DNA of 64,000 nt from the NCBI GenBank assembly GCA_016710985.1, contig JADJTX010000007.1, positions 1-64,000 of the forward strand, given 5' to 3'. This document shows positions 45,607 to 55,112 of this stretch, piece after piece. A program made the position numbers and the translations under genes. A model generated the notes under the pieces. It was not told the DNA's origin and made no database searches. It was given only the letters and a program-made list of their open reading frames with translations. The DNA comes from Ignavibacteria bacterium (GTDB taxonomy: Bacteria > Bacteroidota > Ignavibacteria > Tepidaquicellales > Tepidaquicellaceae). Numbering within the stretch: position 1 is the stretch's first letter; every line of letters begins with the position of its first letter.

Positions 45607-46485
45607 CTATGTTCGTTCAGCTTTCATTCCAAGAACCGCTTTTACTATTTTTAAATAAAGCTTATTAAAAGAAAAAATATATTTTAAAGTAAATTTTATC
45701 AGCAAATATGATCTGAGTAAAACATTATCGATGACACCGTTATGCTTTTTATAATAATTCAGCTGTGATTCTTTTGAATAATAATAAGTGTCCGTACGGA
45801 ATTCAGGATTCTCATTCTCACCTTTTAGATGAACGATATCCGAGTCGGGATAAAAATAATTTTTCAACCCTTCTTTCTGTAACCGTTTACATATATCCGC
45901 ATCCTCATAATAAAGGAAATAAGATTCATCAAAACCTCCGGCTTTCTCATAAACAACTTTCCGGATGATCATTGCCGCTCCTGTTACCCAATCAGCTTCA
46001 GTAACTTTATCAAATTCCTTTTCCTTCGACCCAATGAATTCATTGTCGCGCTCACGGAATCTCTGTTCATCTTCCTTATTCTTTATTTCATTGAAAAAAT
46101 TTATCTCCTTTCCTGTTGAAAGCTGAAAGGTCCCGTCTTCATTATAAAGCTTTAATCCCACAGCTCCGAATTCCTTACTTCCGAACATGCTCAGAAACTC
46201 TTTGGTAAAATCGGATCTAATAACAGTGTCAGCATTCAGAAAAAATAGGTAATCACCTTTCGAATGCTTTGCTCCGAGATTATTTGCCTGTGAAAATCCT
46301 TTATTAACATTTGAAACGACTTTCAGTTCTTCGTATGTTTTTTCAAGACCGCTCAGATCATCTTCCGGCGAATTATTGATCACGATGACTTCAAAAGAAG
46401 TACTCTTGATATTATCATAAACTGATGCAACACAGCTCTCAGTAAACTTTTTCTGTTTATAATTTATTATTATGACTGAGATCAT
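45607..46485 (-). CDS. Family 2 glycosyltransferase (rhamnosyltransferase-like)
   Basis: A 292-residue GT-A fold enzyme. It starts MISVIIINYKQKKFTESCV, carries the sugar-nucleotide motif YLFFLNADTVI, the acceptor-loop EADWVTGAAMIIRKV and YFLYYEDADICKRL, in the same order as dTDP-rhamnosyltransferases of the WbbL type. A C-terminal basic stretch follows (LRSYLLIKFTLKYIFSFNKL). Its start overlaps the previous gene by 4 bp (ATGA), and the GT9 start follows 3 bp after its stop, so this is one operon. Confidence 0.91.
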   Translation of the reverse strand: MISVIIINYKQKKFTESCVASVYDNIKSTSFEVIVINNSPEDDLSGLEKTYEELKVVSNVNKGFSQANNLGAKHSKGDYLFFLNADTVIRSDFTKEFLSMFGSKEFGAVGLKLYNEDGTFQLSTGKEINFFNEIKNKEDEQRFRERDNEFIGSKEKEFDKVTEADWVTGAAMIIRKVVYEKAGGFDESYFLYYEDADICKRLQKEGLKNYFYPDSDIVHLKGENENPEFRTDTYYYSKESQLNYYKKHNGVIDNVLLRSYLLIKFTLKYIFSFNKLYLKIVKAVLGMKAERT

Positions 46486-47524
46486 TTGTTCTCTATTATT
46501 TTGATTCCAACAATCTTACAATAACCAATTGAAAAATAATTTATGACTTTCTCAAAAACATTATCCCCGTTGAAGATCTTACCGCTTAAATATTTTAATA
46601 CATGATTATCATCAATCAGCTTTATACTTTTCAGTAAAGCCCTGTTTTTCATGATCCATTTTTGATTGGTCAAAAGCCACCAGTAAGCTTTTATGAGCCG
46701 GACTGCTGAATATTTCGGAGAAACGGCTGAAGCCGTTAGCTTCATTACAAAATTAAATATTAAATAAGGAATATACTTTATTAAAAAAGAATTCGGGAAG
46801 AAAAGCAAAAAGTTAAGCAGCCTGTTTCTCTCCTGATAAAAATAAAGATATGATGCTTTTCTGTTCGCAGAAGTTCCTCCTCCTTTATGATGTACAATTG
46901 ATTTTGAAGTATGATAGATTTTCAATCCCCTGAATTTTACCTTAAAGCAAAGATAAGTGTCTTCTCAGAGTAAGCGAAATATTCATCCAAAAACAAACCA
47001 TTGAGTTCGTCAGCAAGTGATCGTCTGATAATTAATGAACACCCACCTGCAAGAAAAATCTCACCCAAACCGTCTTTGCCAATTTCAAATATTTCCATGA
47101 TGTTATGTCCAAGTAAGTTGACTGTACCGTTCATCTCATAATACTTGCCGGGTATGCCTTCAGTCAGAACAAGCGACTGCGCCATTCCGATATTTGCATC
47201 AGCAGAAATGCAGTCAATAAGATTTTTAAGCCAGTCTTTATCAACTGTCGTATCATTATTAAGAAGGACTATGTATTCACCTTCACAATTTTTATAGCCA
47301 AGATTATTCCCGCCGGCGAATCCAAGATTTTTATCTGAAATTATTATCTTAATTTTATCTGAAGGATAGTTTTCCTTTATAAATTCAACGCTTCCGTCTC
47401 CTGAATTATTATCTACAAATACAATTTGAAAATCCGTGAAAGACTGCTTCATTAAAGAATCAAAACAATCCTTTAAAAATTTTTTACCGTTGTAGTTAAC
47501 TATAATTACTGAAGCTTTGATAAT
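46482..47524 (-). CDS. Family 2 glycosyltransferase (one frameshift)
   Basis: The N-terminal part reads ASVIIVNYNGKKFLKDC, IVFVDNNSGDGS, YIVLLNNDTTVDKDW and IFLAGGCSLIIRR. The start is unresolved, since no ATG or GTG lies in frame before KASVII; it is between 47518 and 47524. The frame breaks near 46965 at SEKTLI; adding one A gives SEKDTYLCFKVKFRGLKIYH, the E/D-D-x-D-x-C motif of the family. The C-terminal part (KSIVHHKGGGTSANR) is the acceptor end. Total about 340 residues. It follows the preceding glycosyltransferase by about 20 bp. Confidence 0.88.
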
Positions 47525-47544
47525 ATAAATAATTATTTGAAAAA

Positions 47545-48480
47545 TTATTTCAATATGCTTTTAAGATATTCCGGACTCACGATCCTATTTCTCTGAATTG
47601 CTTTCCTCTTCCTTAATGAATCAGGGATCTCCGTCAATCCTTTGAAATACCCTTTCACTGCTGATTTAAACAATGAATATGAGTACCGGGTTAGGAATAA
47701 ATAATATCTTTTGATCCTGACGATCATGAAAAAAGGGAAACACTTTATTAACATTGAAAGCGGATAGTTTTTTAATCTGACTGCAACTAAATTTTTTTCA
47801 CACATCATTGTTTCAAAGCCTGTCATGGATTTTCCGGTAGCTCCGCGCTTATGATAACAGATTGCTTTCGGATTATAAAAACATTTGTATCCAGCGCTTT
47901 GCATTCTGAAGCTCATATCGACATCTTCATAGTAAGCAAAAAAATCTTCATCAAAATATCCTGCTTTTTCAAACACTTCTTTTTTATAGATGGCAGCTCC
48001 GGCGCAGGCTCCGAATATATACTCTTCTTTATCGAACTGCCCCTTGTCTTCCTGGCCGTTACCTCTTGAATACGGTGAGCCTTTAAGTTTTATGAAATCC
48101 CCCGCATCATCTATCATATTCCTTTCATAAAAATTCAACATCTTACAGGCAACACTTCCCGTATCAATGCTTTTAAATCCTGAGATCATCTCAGCTAAAA
48201 AATCATTTTTACATTCGGTGTCATTATTTAATAACAGAACATACTCACCTTTACTGTTTCTTATCCCCTCATTAACTGCTTTTGCAAACCCTGAGTTATA
48301 ATTCAATTTAATGATCCTCACCTCCGGAAAATTCTCTTCAGTGAATTTTACCGAATCATCCTTCGAATTATTATCAATTAAAATTATTTCATGATCCCGG
48401 TATGTCTGATCTCTGAGTGATTCAAAACAAACCTTCAGATGTTCCGCTCCGTTATAATTCGGTATTACTATTGAGATCAA
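47545..48480 (-). CDS. Family 2 glycosyltransferase
   Basis: A 311-residue GT2 enzyme: MISIVIPNYNGAEHLKVC, IILIDNNSKDDS, YVLLLNNDTECKNDFL, FGACAGAAIYKKEVF, FFAYYEDVDMSFRMQ and YHKRGATGKSM. A basic, amphipathic C-terminus (KRYYLFLTRYSYSLF) may sit at the membrane. It is intact, and 2 bp separate its start from the stop of the upstream GT2. Confidence 0.92.
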   Translation of the reverse strand: MISIVIPNYNGAEHLKVCFESLRDQTYRDHEIILIDNNSKDDSVKFTEENFPEVRIIKLNYNSGFAKAVNEGIRNSKGEYVLLLNNDTECKNDFLAEMISGFKSIDTGSVACKMLNFYERNMIDDAGDFIKLKGSPYSRGNGQEDKGQFDKEEYIFGACAGAAIYKKEVFEKAGYFDEDFFAYYEDVDMSFRMQSAGYKCFYNPKAICYHKRGATGKSMTGFETMMCEKNLVAVRLKNYPLSMLIKCFPFFMIVRIKRYYLFLTRYSYSLFKSAVKGYFKGLTEIPDSLRKRKAIQRNRIVSPEYLKSILK

Positions 48481-48482
48481 AT

Positions 48483-49427
48483 TTAAAGATTAGATTTTTT
48501 TAATTCGTTCAGGAAAAATTCATGCTTCCGGAATCTGTAGTCATCTTTTTTTCCGAATAATTTTTTTACATTCTCGGTCGATATGATAATGTTTGAATTT
48601 ATTACCGCCATTGTTCTCAGAATAAATGTCTTCCCTGAACCGTAATTATTTCTGAAAAAATTTATCATGCCTATAATGAACCTTCCGTAAAGCCAGTAAT
48701 CATCAGATGTTTTAAAGCTTGATCCTCCGAGATGGGTAACTCTTAAAGAAGTATCAACTCCGAGTTTATGTTTTTTATTTATCTGATAGCTGAGATTTAC
48801 ATCTTCAAAGAAAAGAAAATAACTATCATCCATTTTACCCGCATCCTCAAATATTTTTCTACGTGTAAAAAAAAACGCACACGGGATCTGAACGGTTTTC
48901 TCAATTTTGTTTGATCTGATATCAATGTCTCCATTTTCCTGATATTTATTTACAAGATTCTTATTGTTTTGAAAAATGCCTCCCAGTATTGAATAAAATA
49001 ATATGAACTGCATCAATGTAGGATATCTCTGAAAATACGCTCTCTGAAAATTCCCGTCAATACCAATAAGTAAAGGGCTTACAGCTCCGAGATCTTTATC
49101 GTTTTTAAAATCTTCGGTTAATTTTTTCAATAGCGGCTCAGTAAAAATTATATCGGGATTCATTATTAAAATGTATTCACCCGAAGACAAACCGAATCCC
49201 ATATTGTTCGATGCAGAAAAACTTATTTTTTCATTAAGAAATATTGTTTTGATATTTTCTTTTTGAACAAAAACTTTCTCAATGATCTTTCTTGAGTCAT
49301 CTGTTGAATTATTGTCAACGATTATGATCTCAAAGTCAGTTTCCTTTTCGAATTTAAAAACAGATTCTATGCACTCTTTGAGAATGTTTCCCGTATTATA
49401 ATTTACAATTATGAATGAAACCTGCAT
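48483..49427 (-). CDS. Family 2 glycosyltransferase
   Basis: A 314-residue GT2 enzyme: MQVSFIIVNYNTGNILKEC, EIIIVDNNSTDDS, YILIMNPDIIF, IPCAFFFTRRKIFE, YFLFFEDVNLSYQI and THLGGSSFK. The metal site reads NPD instead of NND or NAD. It is the first gene of the downstream part of the cluster; a 337-base repeat region separates it from the GT1 gene. Confidence 0.91.
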   Translation of the reverse strand: MQVSFIIVNYNTGNILKECIESVFKFEKETDFEIIIVDNNSTDDSRKIIEKVFVQKENIKTIFLNEKISFSASNNMGFGLSSGEYILIMNPDIIFTEPLLKKLTEDFKNDKDLGAVSPLLIGIDGNFQRAYFQRYPTLMQFILFYSILGGIFQNNKNLVNKYQENGDIDIRSNKIEKTVQIPCAFFFTRRKIFEDAGKMDDSYFLFFEDVNLSYQINKKHKLGVDTSLRVTHLGGSSFKTSDDYWLYGRFIIGMINFFRNNYGSGKTFILRTMAVINSNIIISTENVKKLFGKKDDYRFRKHEFFLNELKKSNL

Positions 49428-49496
49428 TAATTAATTTTTATTCAGTATTATTTAAAATTACTTAGACTTTATTGCTCCCTTATTGAAAGCAAAAGA

Positions 49497-49755
49497 TCGC
49501 CACTAATTATCACGAATTAGCACTAAAGAATACCATTTTTGCACCGGGTCCCCTACACCCTTCTTTTTCAAGTCTGTCTCAAAACTATCAAACTTCTTTA
49601 ACACAGCCACACAGAGATATTAATTTTGTTTTTCATTTTTCTCCTCTGTGCCTCTGTGTCTCTGTGTTGAAAATAGTTTTGAGACACTTTCCTACTTTGG
49701 ACAGAAAAAATAATCTCTGTGAACCCTCTGTGCTCTCTGTTTCTCAGTGGTAAAA
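49497..49755. repeat. Nested inverted word repeats (CACGAATTAG and CTCTGTG types)
   Basis: CGCCACTAATTATCACGAATTAGCAC at 49497-49522 belongs to the same family as 59959-60016. Then GTCTCAAAACTA (49576-49587) pairs with TAGTTTTGAGAC (49674-49685). Between and after these lie ACACAGCCACACAGAG, CTCTGTGCCTCTGTG and CTCTGTGAACCCTCTGTG words. This interrupts the glycan operon; no gene is seen. Confidence 0.85.
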
Positions 49756-49763
49756 TATTTTTC

Positions 49764-50824
49764 CTATTTAATAACCGATTCGAACTTATCCACAGCATTA
49801 TCCCAGTTTAAAAACTTTCTTACTGATTCATAACCTGCGTTAGATATCCTTACCAGTTCATCATCATTGTCCAAAAGATATTCGGTCCCTTAAGCAGTTC
49901 ATCCGGATTCTCAGGTGAAGTTAACACCGCCGAAACCATGTTATCCGCGAACTCAGGAATGGCAGCTACACTATTTCCTACCAGCGCGCATTTGCACGCC
50001 ATCGCTTCCGACGGAGGCAGCCCGAATCCTTCGTGCAGGACCGGAAATAAAAAAATATCTGACTCACGGTAAAGCTCTGCAATTTTTTCATCATCAGGAT
50101 CTTTTATAAAGTCAATATACTCAGGCAACGGATGGTAGTTTTCAATTCCGAAGCATTTAAATTTTAAATCTGGATATTTCAGCTTTAAGCTCTTCACAGT
50201 TGCAATCGCATTAACAGTCTTTTTAAACTCCAGAAGATTATCCGTAAACAGAATTTGTTTTGGTTTTTTAAAAATTTTATCAGGATTGTTAAATACTTTA
50301 AAATCGATCCCGTTCAGTATGACTTCCGAATCTGAATTAAATTTTTCAAGTAAAAGTTCTTTTAAATATTTTGACACGGTAATTCTTTGCAAAGGCAGCG
50401 TATAGCTCTTATCGGCATATTCAATATTGGAATCCCACTCTTCGTAACCCTGAATGAAATAAAATTTTTTCCCTTTTGAATCTTTTAGTTTATCAACGAC
50501 ATAAGCCGAAGTCCAGGATGTTGCAATTGTAGCATCAGCATCGCGCACAGTATGATCATTGATGAGCCATAGATGTTCAATATCAAAAAGCTTGTTAAAC
50601 ATATTTTCAGGTATTCTGTTTTTCATGAACAAATTGCTTTTTGCTTTATTGACTCTGTGCTTTATGAAATATGGCTTTATCATTCCTTTGAAACTGTTGA
50701 ATGGAATGTTCGGTGAATAAAGAATGACGTTGTGCCCTCTTTCCGTAAGTCTGTTGGCATATTCGAATATGATGCGCATTCCTCCCGTACGTGATATTTC
50801 AGGAACAATAAAATTAATTCTCAT
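49764..50824 (-). CDS. Family 1 (GT-B) glycosyltransferase (one frameshift)
   Basis: About 352 residues. I prefer ATG 50824 (MRINFIVPEISRTGGMRI), because it overlaps the upstream stop by only 11 bases. GT-B signs are the N-terminal RTGGMRIIFEYANRL loop, VILNGIDFKVF and the C-terminal sugar-nucleotide site FLFPVLHEGFGLPPSEAMACK. Near 49882-49890 the frame shifts; the other frame continues EYLLDNDDELVRISNAGYES to a TAG at 49764-49766. The gene is thus probably intact. It presumably adds a sugar to the glycan carried by the adjacent flippase. Confidence 0.9.
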
Positions 50825-53213
50825 TATTTTGTCTGGAAGCATATTCCTTTAATTTCGCAATGTATCTTTTAAAGCTGAATGCTTTCAGAATTTTCGTTTT
50901 CAACTTATAAATCAGCGGATCTTTCTTACTGTAATCCTCATACTTATCTTCAAACACTTTTTTGAATTCTTTATTATGAACATCACCTGTTGCATGATAT
51001 ACTTTTACTCCGGAAAGTATTCCGTATTTCAGGCCGCTGTTAGTGATCCTGTTAACGTAGTCTCCGTCTTCCGGATAGAATATCCTGTTTTCAAATGTAA
51101 TTAGCTTCCCGATCTTTTCATACACCTCTCTTGAAAGCATGAAGCACCAGCCGCCGGTTGGTCCGACTTCCAGTACAATGTTTCCGTTATCATAGTATTC
51201 TTTAATATATTTGTCTTCAGTATGCTTTGCTCCGGTAGTGGTCTCATCCTGAACCACATCAGTTGAGAGATATCCCATGCCGGGAATGTTTTTGTAAGCG
51301 TATATCATATCCGTTACCCAGTTGCCGGGAAACTCAATGACATCATCATCAACTCCTATAATGAATTCTCCTTTAGATATTTCAGCGCCAAGACTCTTTG
51401 AATTTATTCCAATGTTCTTTTCATTGAGAATAATTTTGATCCTCTGATTTGATTCCGCCACATCAGAAAGAAAATCCCTTGTGCCATCGGTTGATAAGTT
51501 ATCTATGATTATAAGTTCATAATTCAAATCCTTGAGAGTCGGGATCATACTGAGAACACATTTTTTAAGTAACGCAAGACGGTTGTATGTCACTATGAAA
51601 ATACTGACAAGCTCGTTATCGTAACCCTTTCTTTCTTTTGTGACGTTATCATCATTCTTAGTCAGATATCTTTTCGGAATGATCTTTAATGCTATCTTAG
51701 CGATCAGAGTCTTGTCCTTACTGTTGATGTAATTAATATTAAATATTGCTGCAGCATACATTGTAATAAAAATAAAACCCAGGCTGATCAGATACAAAAT
51801 CCCTGATACTCTTCCGGAAAATTCAAAGATATATTTATCCGACACAAAAAAAACACCTGCAGCAACTGCGCCGCAAAACACACTTGCCAACAGCGGTTTT
51901 AAAAAATTCTCATTAAGTATTTTTACTTTGCTCTTCGAAAAGAACTTTGACGAAATAATGAAAATATATGCTGATGAGATGATCACTGACAAAACATTAC
52001 CGAAAGCAGCTCCAAGTATTCCGTAATATTTTATTAACAGATAGCTCAGGATGAGATTTATTCCAAGATAGATCAGACCTTCACGCATCTGAAATTTTGG
52101 AAGCCCGATGTTAGGTATGATTGAATTTCCCGGAGCGGACATTGTCATGTTTATCAGATTGCCGATTGTCAGAATGCGCAGAATGTTGGCGGATAATTCA
52201 AAACCGGGACCTACCCATGTAGTGATGATAAGATCTGCAAAAACAAAAATAAAAGTAAAAACGGGAAATGATAAAAGGATGAGATATTTTGTAATGTCTG
52301 AATACAGATCTCTTAATTTTTCTGTCTGACCTTTTGCATTAAGCTCCGATGCAACAGGAGCGATCTGCGGAATAAGCTGAAAAGGAATGAGCCGGCCTGT
52401 GCGTGAGATTCTGTTTGCCAGATTAAAGTAAGTCACATTATTCAAAACCGAAAAATACGCAAGCAAAAATTCATCATATTTTTCCGAAGCAAATGTTGAA
52501 AGCTTTGATATCTGCATCTGCGCACCGAACTTCGTCATTTCCTTTACAGGATTCTTTTCAAGATGCCTGAAGCCTATGTTCATTTCAGGCAAAGATCTTT
52601 TCGCATAAAAGATTTGAAAAATTATGCTGATGGATACTGCTGTAAGCTGAACCCACATGATCCCCGTTAATCCAAAACCGTTGCTCAGGACAAGTATGGT
52701 TCCGATCAAACTTATGAATCCCGTAAGAACTCCGACCGCGCTTGTAATGTACATCTTCTGAAGGCTTATCAATACAGAAGAGAAAATTGTGAAAGCGCTT
52801 GAAATGAAGAAAACAATGAGACCGATGTAATAAACATTAACGGAAGTTTCGAAAAGTTCTGTAGGTATATTCAGCAGAGATAGAAGCGGACGTGCGAAAA
52901 TGAAACCGGCAGCTACTATTATTAAAGAAAATATTACATAAAAAAATAAACCTGTGTTTATGTACTTATTAAGATTTATGAAATCTTTTTTAACGTAATA
53001 TTTTGAAATGAAAACTATGAACGAAGATGAGATGCTCAGATCGAACAGACTGAACATGCCGATGAGGCCGAGCACAAGCGCGTATATGCCGAACTGTACT
53101 TCGCCGATCTTTGAAATTATAAAGGGTGTCAGAATTAAAGGGAACAGGAAACCGAAGAGCTGAAATATGATATAATAAAAAGTATTTTTTATTACTTTGT
53201 CAGCTAATGACAT
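50814..53213 (-). CDS. Flippase (Wzx/MATE-type) joined to a family 2 glycosyltransferase
   Basis: A single 799-residue reading frame. Residues 1-500 are a 12-14-helix polysaccharide flippase (LADKVIKNTFYYIIFQLFGF, TPFIISKIGEVQFGIYALV, FGLTGIMWVQL, AAFGNVLSVIIS). From about residue 535 a GT2 domain begins: ELVSIFIVTYNRLALLKKCV, IIIDNLSTDGTRDF, FIIGVDDDVIEFPGNW, GPTGGWCFMLSREVY, IFYPEDGDYVNRI. Fusion of flippase and transferase is unusual. The joint (KNDDNVTKERKGYDNEL) has no domain and, in the +1 frame, holds a TGA just after the flippase end. A one-base error could therefore have merged two adjacent genes. The stop overlaps the GT1 start. Confidence 0.88.
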   Translation of the reverse strand: MSLADKVIKNTFYYIIFQLFGFLFPLILTPFIISKIGEVQFGIYALVLGLIGMFSLFDLSISSSFIVFISKYYVKKDFINLNKYINTGLFFYVIFSLIIVAAGFIFARPLLSLLNIPTELFETSVNVYYIGLIVFFISSAFTIFSSVLISLQKMYITSAVGVLTGFISLIGTILVLSNGFGLTGIMWVQLTAVSISIIFQIFYAKRSLPEMNIGFRHLEKNPVKEMTKFGAQMQISKLSTFASEKYDEFLLAYFSVLNNVTYFNLANRISRTGRLIPFQLIPQIAPVASELNAKGQTEKLRDLYSDITKYLILLSFPVFTFIFVFADLIITTWVGPGFELSANILRILTIGNLINMTMSAPGNSIIPNIGLPKFQMREGLIYLGINLILSYLLIKYYGILGAAFGNVLSVIISSAYIFIISSKFFSKSKVKILNENFLKPLLASVFCGAVAAGVFFVSDKYIFEFSGRVSGILYLISLGFIFITMYAAAIFNINYINSKDKTLIAKIALKIIPKRYLTKNDDNVTKERKGYDNELVSIFIVTYNRLALLKKCVLSMIPTLKDLNYELIIIDNLSTDGTRDFLSDVAESNQRIKIILNEKNIGINSKSLGAEISKGEFIIGVDDDVIEFPGNWVTDMIYAYKNIPGMGYLSTDVVQDETTTGAKHTEDKYIKEYYDNGNIVLEVGPTGGWCFMLSREVYEKIGKLITFENRIFYPEDGDYVNRITNSGLKYGILSGVKVYHATGDVHNKEFKKVFEDKYEDYSKKDPLIYKLKTKILKAFSFKRYIAKLKEYASRQNNEN

Positions 53214-53293
53214 AATTTATTTCATGATGCCTGAATGAATGGTTTCTTATATTTTACATTAAAAGGTAGAAATGTATTTCAGAATTGTGAATC

Positions 53294-54298
53294 CTATACC
53301 CTGTTCATACTCTTTTGATAAGCGACATTTGCATTATAAAACATCATCTGAACCTGATACCTTAAATTTTCGATATCACGCAAATAGCTTTTCTGCATGT
53401 TACCTTTTGTATTCCTGAATTGATTCTTTCTTAATGCAAGAATTGTAACTGTTTTAACATAGACTTTCTGATCAACACCTATTGGACACCAGCCGTATTT
53501 GTGCCTTCTGGTGACATAGGGAATATGATTTAAATGTTCAGCCGGGATCAGTCCGAGATTTGCCTCGTCCTGAAGTTCTTTCAATATAGTTTTCCCTTCG
53601 AAATAGACCGAGATCTGAAAAATAGCCAGCGTCACGAAAAGATACATAATAAGGAATAAGAATCCGAATAAAGTCGTGTCTTCAAAACTGACTGACAGAT
53701 TCCAGGAAAAATGAAGGAACACCGCAAGGAAGAATCCTGTCGGTATCAGAATAATTTTAAATATCAGAGGTTTGAATTTTGCATAGCCAAGAAACGAACC
53801 GAATGTAGCTGTCGAAAGACAATGCATGACAGCGGAGAACAGAGTTCTGATTATTACGATCATCAGCCAGGCAGCCGGTGTTGTGCCGTATGTAAGGAAA
53901 TACATAAAATTTTCCGTCATTCCGAACCCCAGCCCGATCGCACCTCCGAGTACAGCGCCATCAACACCGCCGTCAAATTTTTTCCTCAGCGACACCAACA
54001 ACAGGAAAATTCCTTTAGTTGTTTCTTCTACAAGAGGAGCGGTTATGATTGCTCCCGAAAGATTCATCAGCTCACTTGTATCACCATCGGAAACAGCCCT
54101 GATTAGTTCATTCAAAGGAATTTGAAAAATAATGCTTCCGATAATTCCCAGAAATATTGCACCGGTAGCTCCCCAGAAAAAATTCAGCAGTACAAACCAA
54201 AATGGCTCTCTCTCATATCTGTCAAGAAACCAGATGATAAGAAGGTAAATAAACATTGGAACCACTGCTGCAATCAATGACGCAAAAGCTAAAAACAA
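53294..54298 (-). CDS. PrsW-type intramembrane protease
   Basis: A 334-residue membrane protein with about eight hydrophobic helices. It carries the PrsW/CPBP-type motif: EE at 91-92 (LVEETTKG), GFGMTENFMYF, and two His-containing helices (VMHCLSTATFG and FLHFSWNLSVSF). This is the glutamic-type membrane protease fold; in Bacillus it cleaves anti-sigma factor RsiW. The C-terminal 90 residues are soluble and Lys/Arg-rich with no recognised domain. The gene is transcribed from upstream of the carboxylase region. Confidence 0.88.
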   Translation of the reverse strand: MFLAFASLIAAVVPMFIYLLIIWFLDRYEREPFWFVLLNFFWGATGAIFLGIIGSIIFQIPLNELIRAVSDGDTSELMNLSGAIITAPLVEETTKGIFLLLVSLRKKFDGGVDGAVLGGAIGLGFGMTENFMYFLTYGTTPAAWLMIVIIRTLFSAVMHCLSTATFGSFLGYAKFKPLIFKIILIPTGFFLAVFLHFSWNLSVSFEDTTLFGFLFLIMYLFVTLAIFQISVYFEGKTILKELQDEANLGLIPAEHLNHIPYVTRRHKYGWCPIGVDQKVYVKTVTILALRKNQFRNTKGNMQKSYLRDIENLRYQVQMMFYNANVAYQKSMNRV

Positions 54299-54387
54299 AC
54301 TATGATTTAAATGATTAAATAAAAATTTCTGAAAAACTAATGAAGTCTGTCGTTCCGACTGTTTTAGACTTTCCTAAAACTAAAAAA

Positions 54388-54550
54388 TACCACAGAGACT
54401 CAGAGATCACAGAGCTTCACAGGGAAATCTTAAGTAAATTATTTTTAATTCTTTTATAGTTGTACAAATTATGAATATGATAATACTTAATAAAACTTTA
54501 GAAAGAAAAATAATCTCTGTGTAACTCTATGCTCTCTGCGTCTTGTGGTA
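54388..54550. repeat. Inverted ACAGAG / CTCTGTG word repeat
   Basis: The left arm (TACCACAGAGACTCAGAG..., 54388-54423) pairs with the right arm (CTCTGTGTAACTCT...CTTGTGGTA, 54513-54550). It fills most of the roughly 305-base gap between the PrsW and biotin carrier genes. No ORF here. Confidence 0.88.
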
Positions 54551-54602
54551 AAAGAATTAAGAAATTCCAAATTCGAAATCCCAAATCCCAAATTTTATAT
54601 AT

Positions 54603-55112
54603 CTATTCAAACTCCAGCAGCAGCTCATTCTTTTCTACAGAGCTTAGAGCTTCAGCATTTACTTTTTTAATCACACCGTCGATAACCGCTTTGATCTCAT
54701 TTTCCATTTTCATTGCTTCAAGCACTAGCAGTACATCTCCTTTTACTACGGCCTGACCGGCTTTGACGTTAATTGCTTTTATTATTCCTGGCATCGGAGA
54801 CTTTATCTCTTTTTTTATCTTACCGTCGCTTTTGCTTCCCGCCATTCCTTCAAGTAAAATATCCGTTTCACTTTTACACTTAACTTTGAAATTTACGGAA
54901 TCATCACTTATGTCGAGTGAGTTGTCATCTTCATCTTCGGCTATCAAAAGGAAATAATTACTGTTGTTAACTCTTAATAGAAGAGTATCATTATTAATGA
55001 ATTTATGATCATAATCATAAATATTTCCGTTTAAAGATACTTTGTTACCTTCAAGTATACTCACCTCATTTTTAATGACAGAGTCATTTATTTCTGTATA
55101 ATATTTTTTCAT
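54603..55112 (-). CDS. Biotin carboxyl carrier protein
   Basis: A 169-residue protein. The C-terminal biotinyl domain (from about 100) has PMPGIIKAINVKAGQAVVKGD and the biotin-attachment Lys135 in EAMKMENEI. The N-terminal half is a non-catalytic adaptor-type region. It starts in an ATGA overlap with the biotin carboxylase stop, so the two are coupled. In this arrangement it fits the small biotin subunit of acetyl- or propionyl-CoA carboxylase. The carboxyltransferase subunit is not in the window. Confidence 0.9.
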   Translation of the reverse strand: MKKYYTEINDSVIKNEVSILEGNKVSLNGNIYDYDHKFINNDTLLLRVNNSNYFLLIAEDEDDNSLDISDDSVNFKVKCKSETDILLEGMAGSKSDGKIKKEIKSPMPGIIKAINVKAGQAVVKGDVLLVLEAMKMENEIKAVIDGVIKKVNAEALSSVEKNELLLEFE

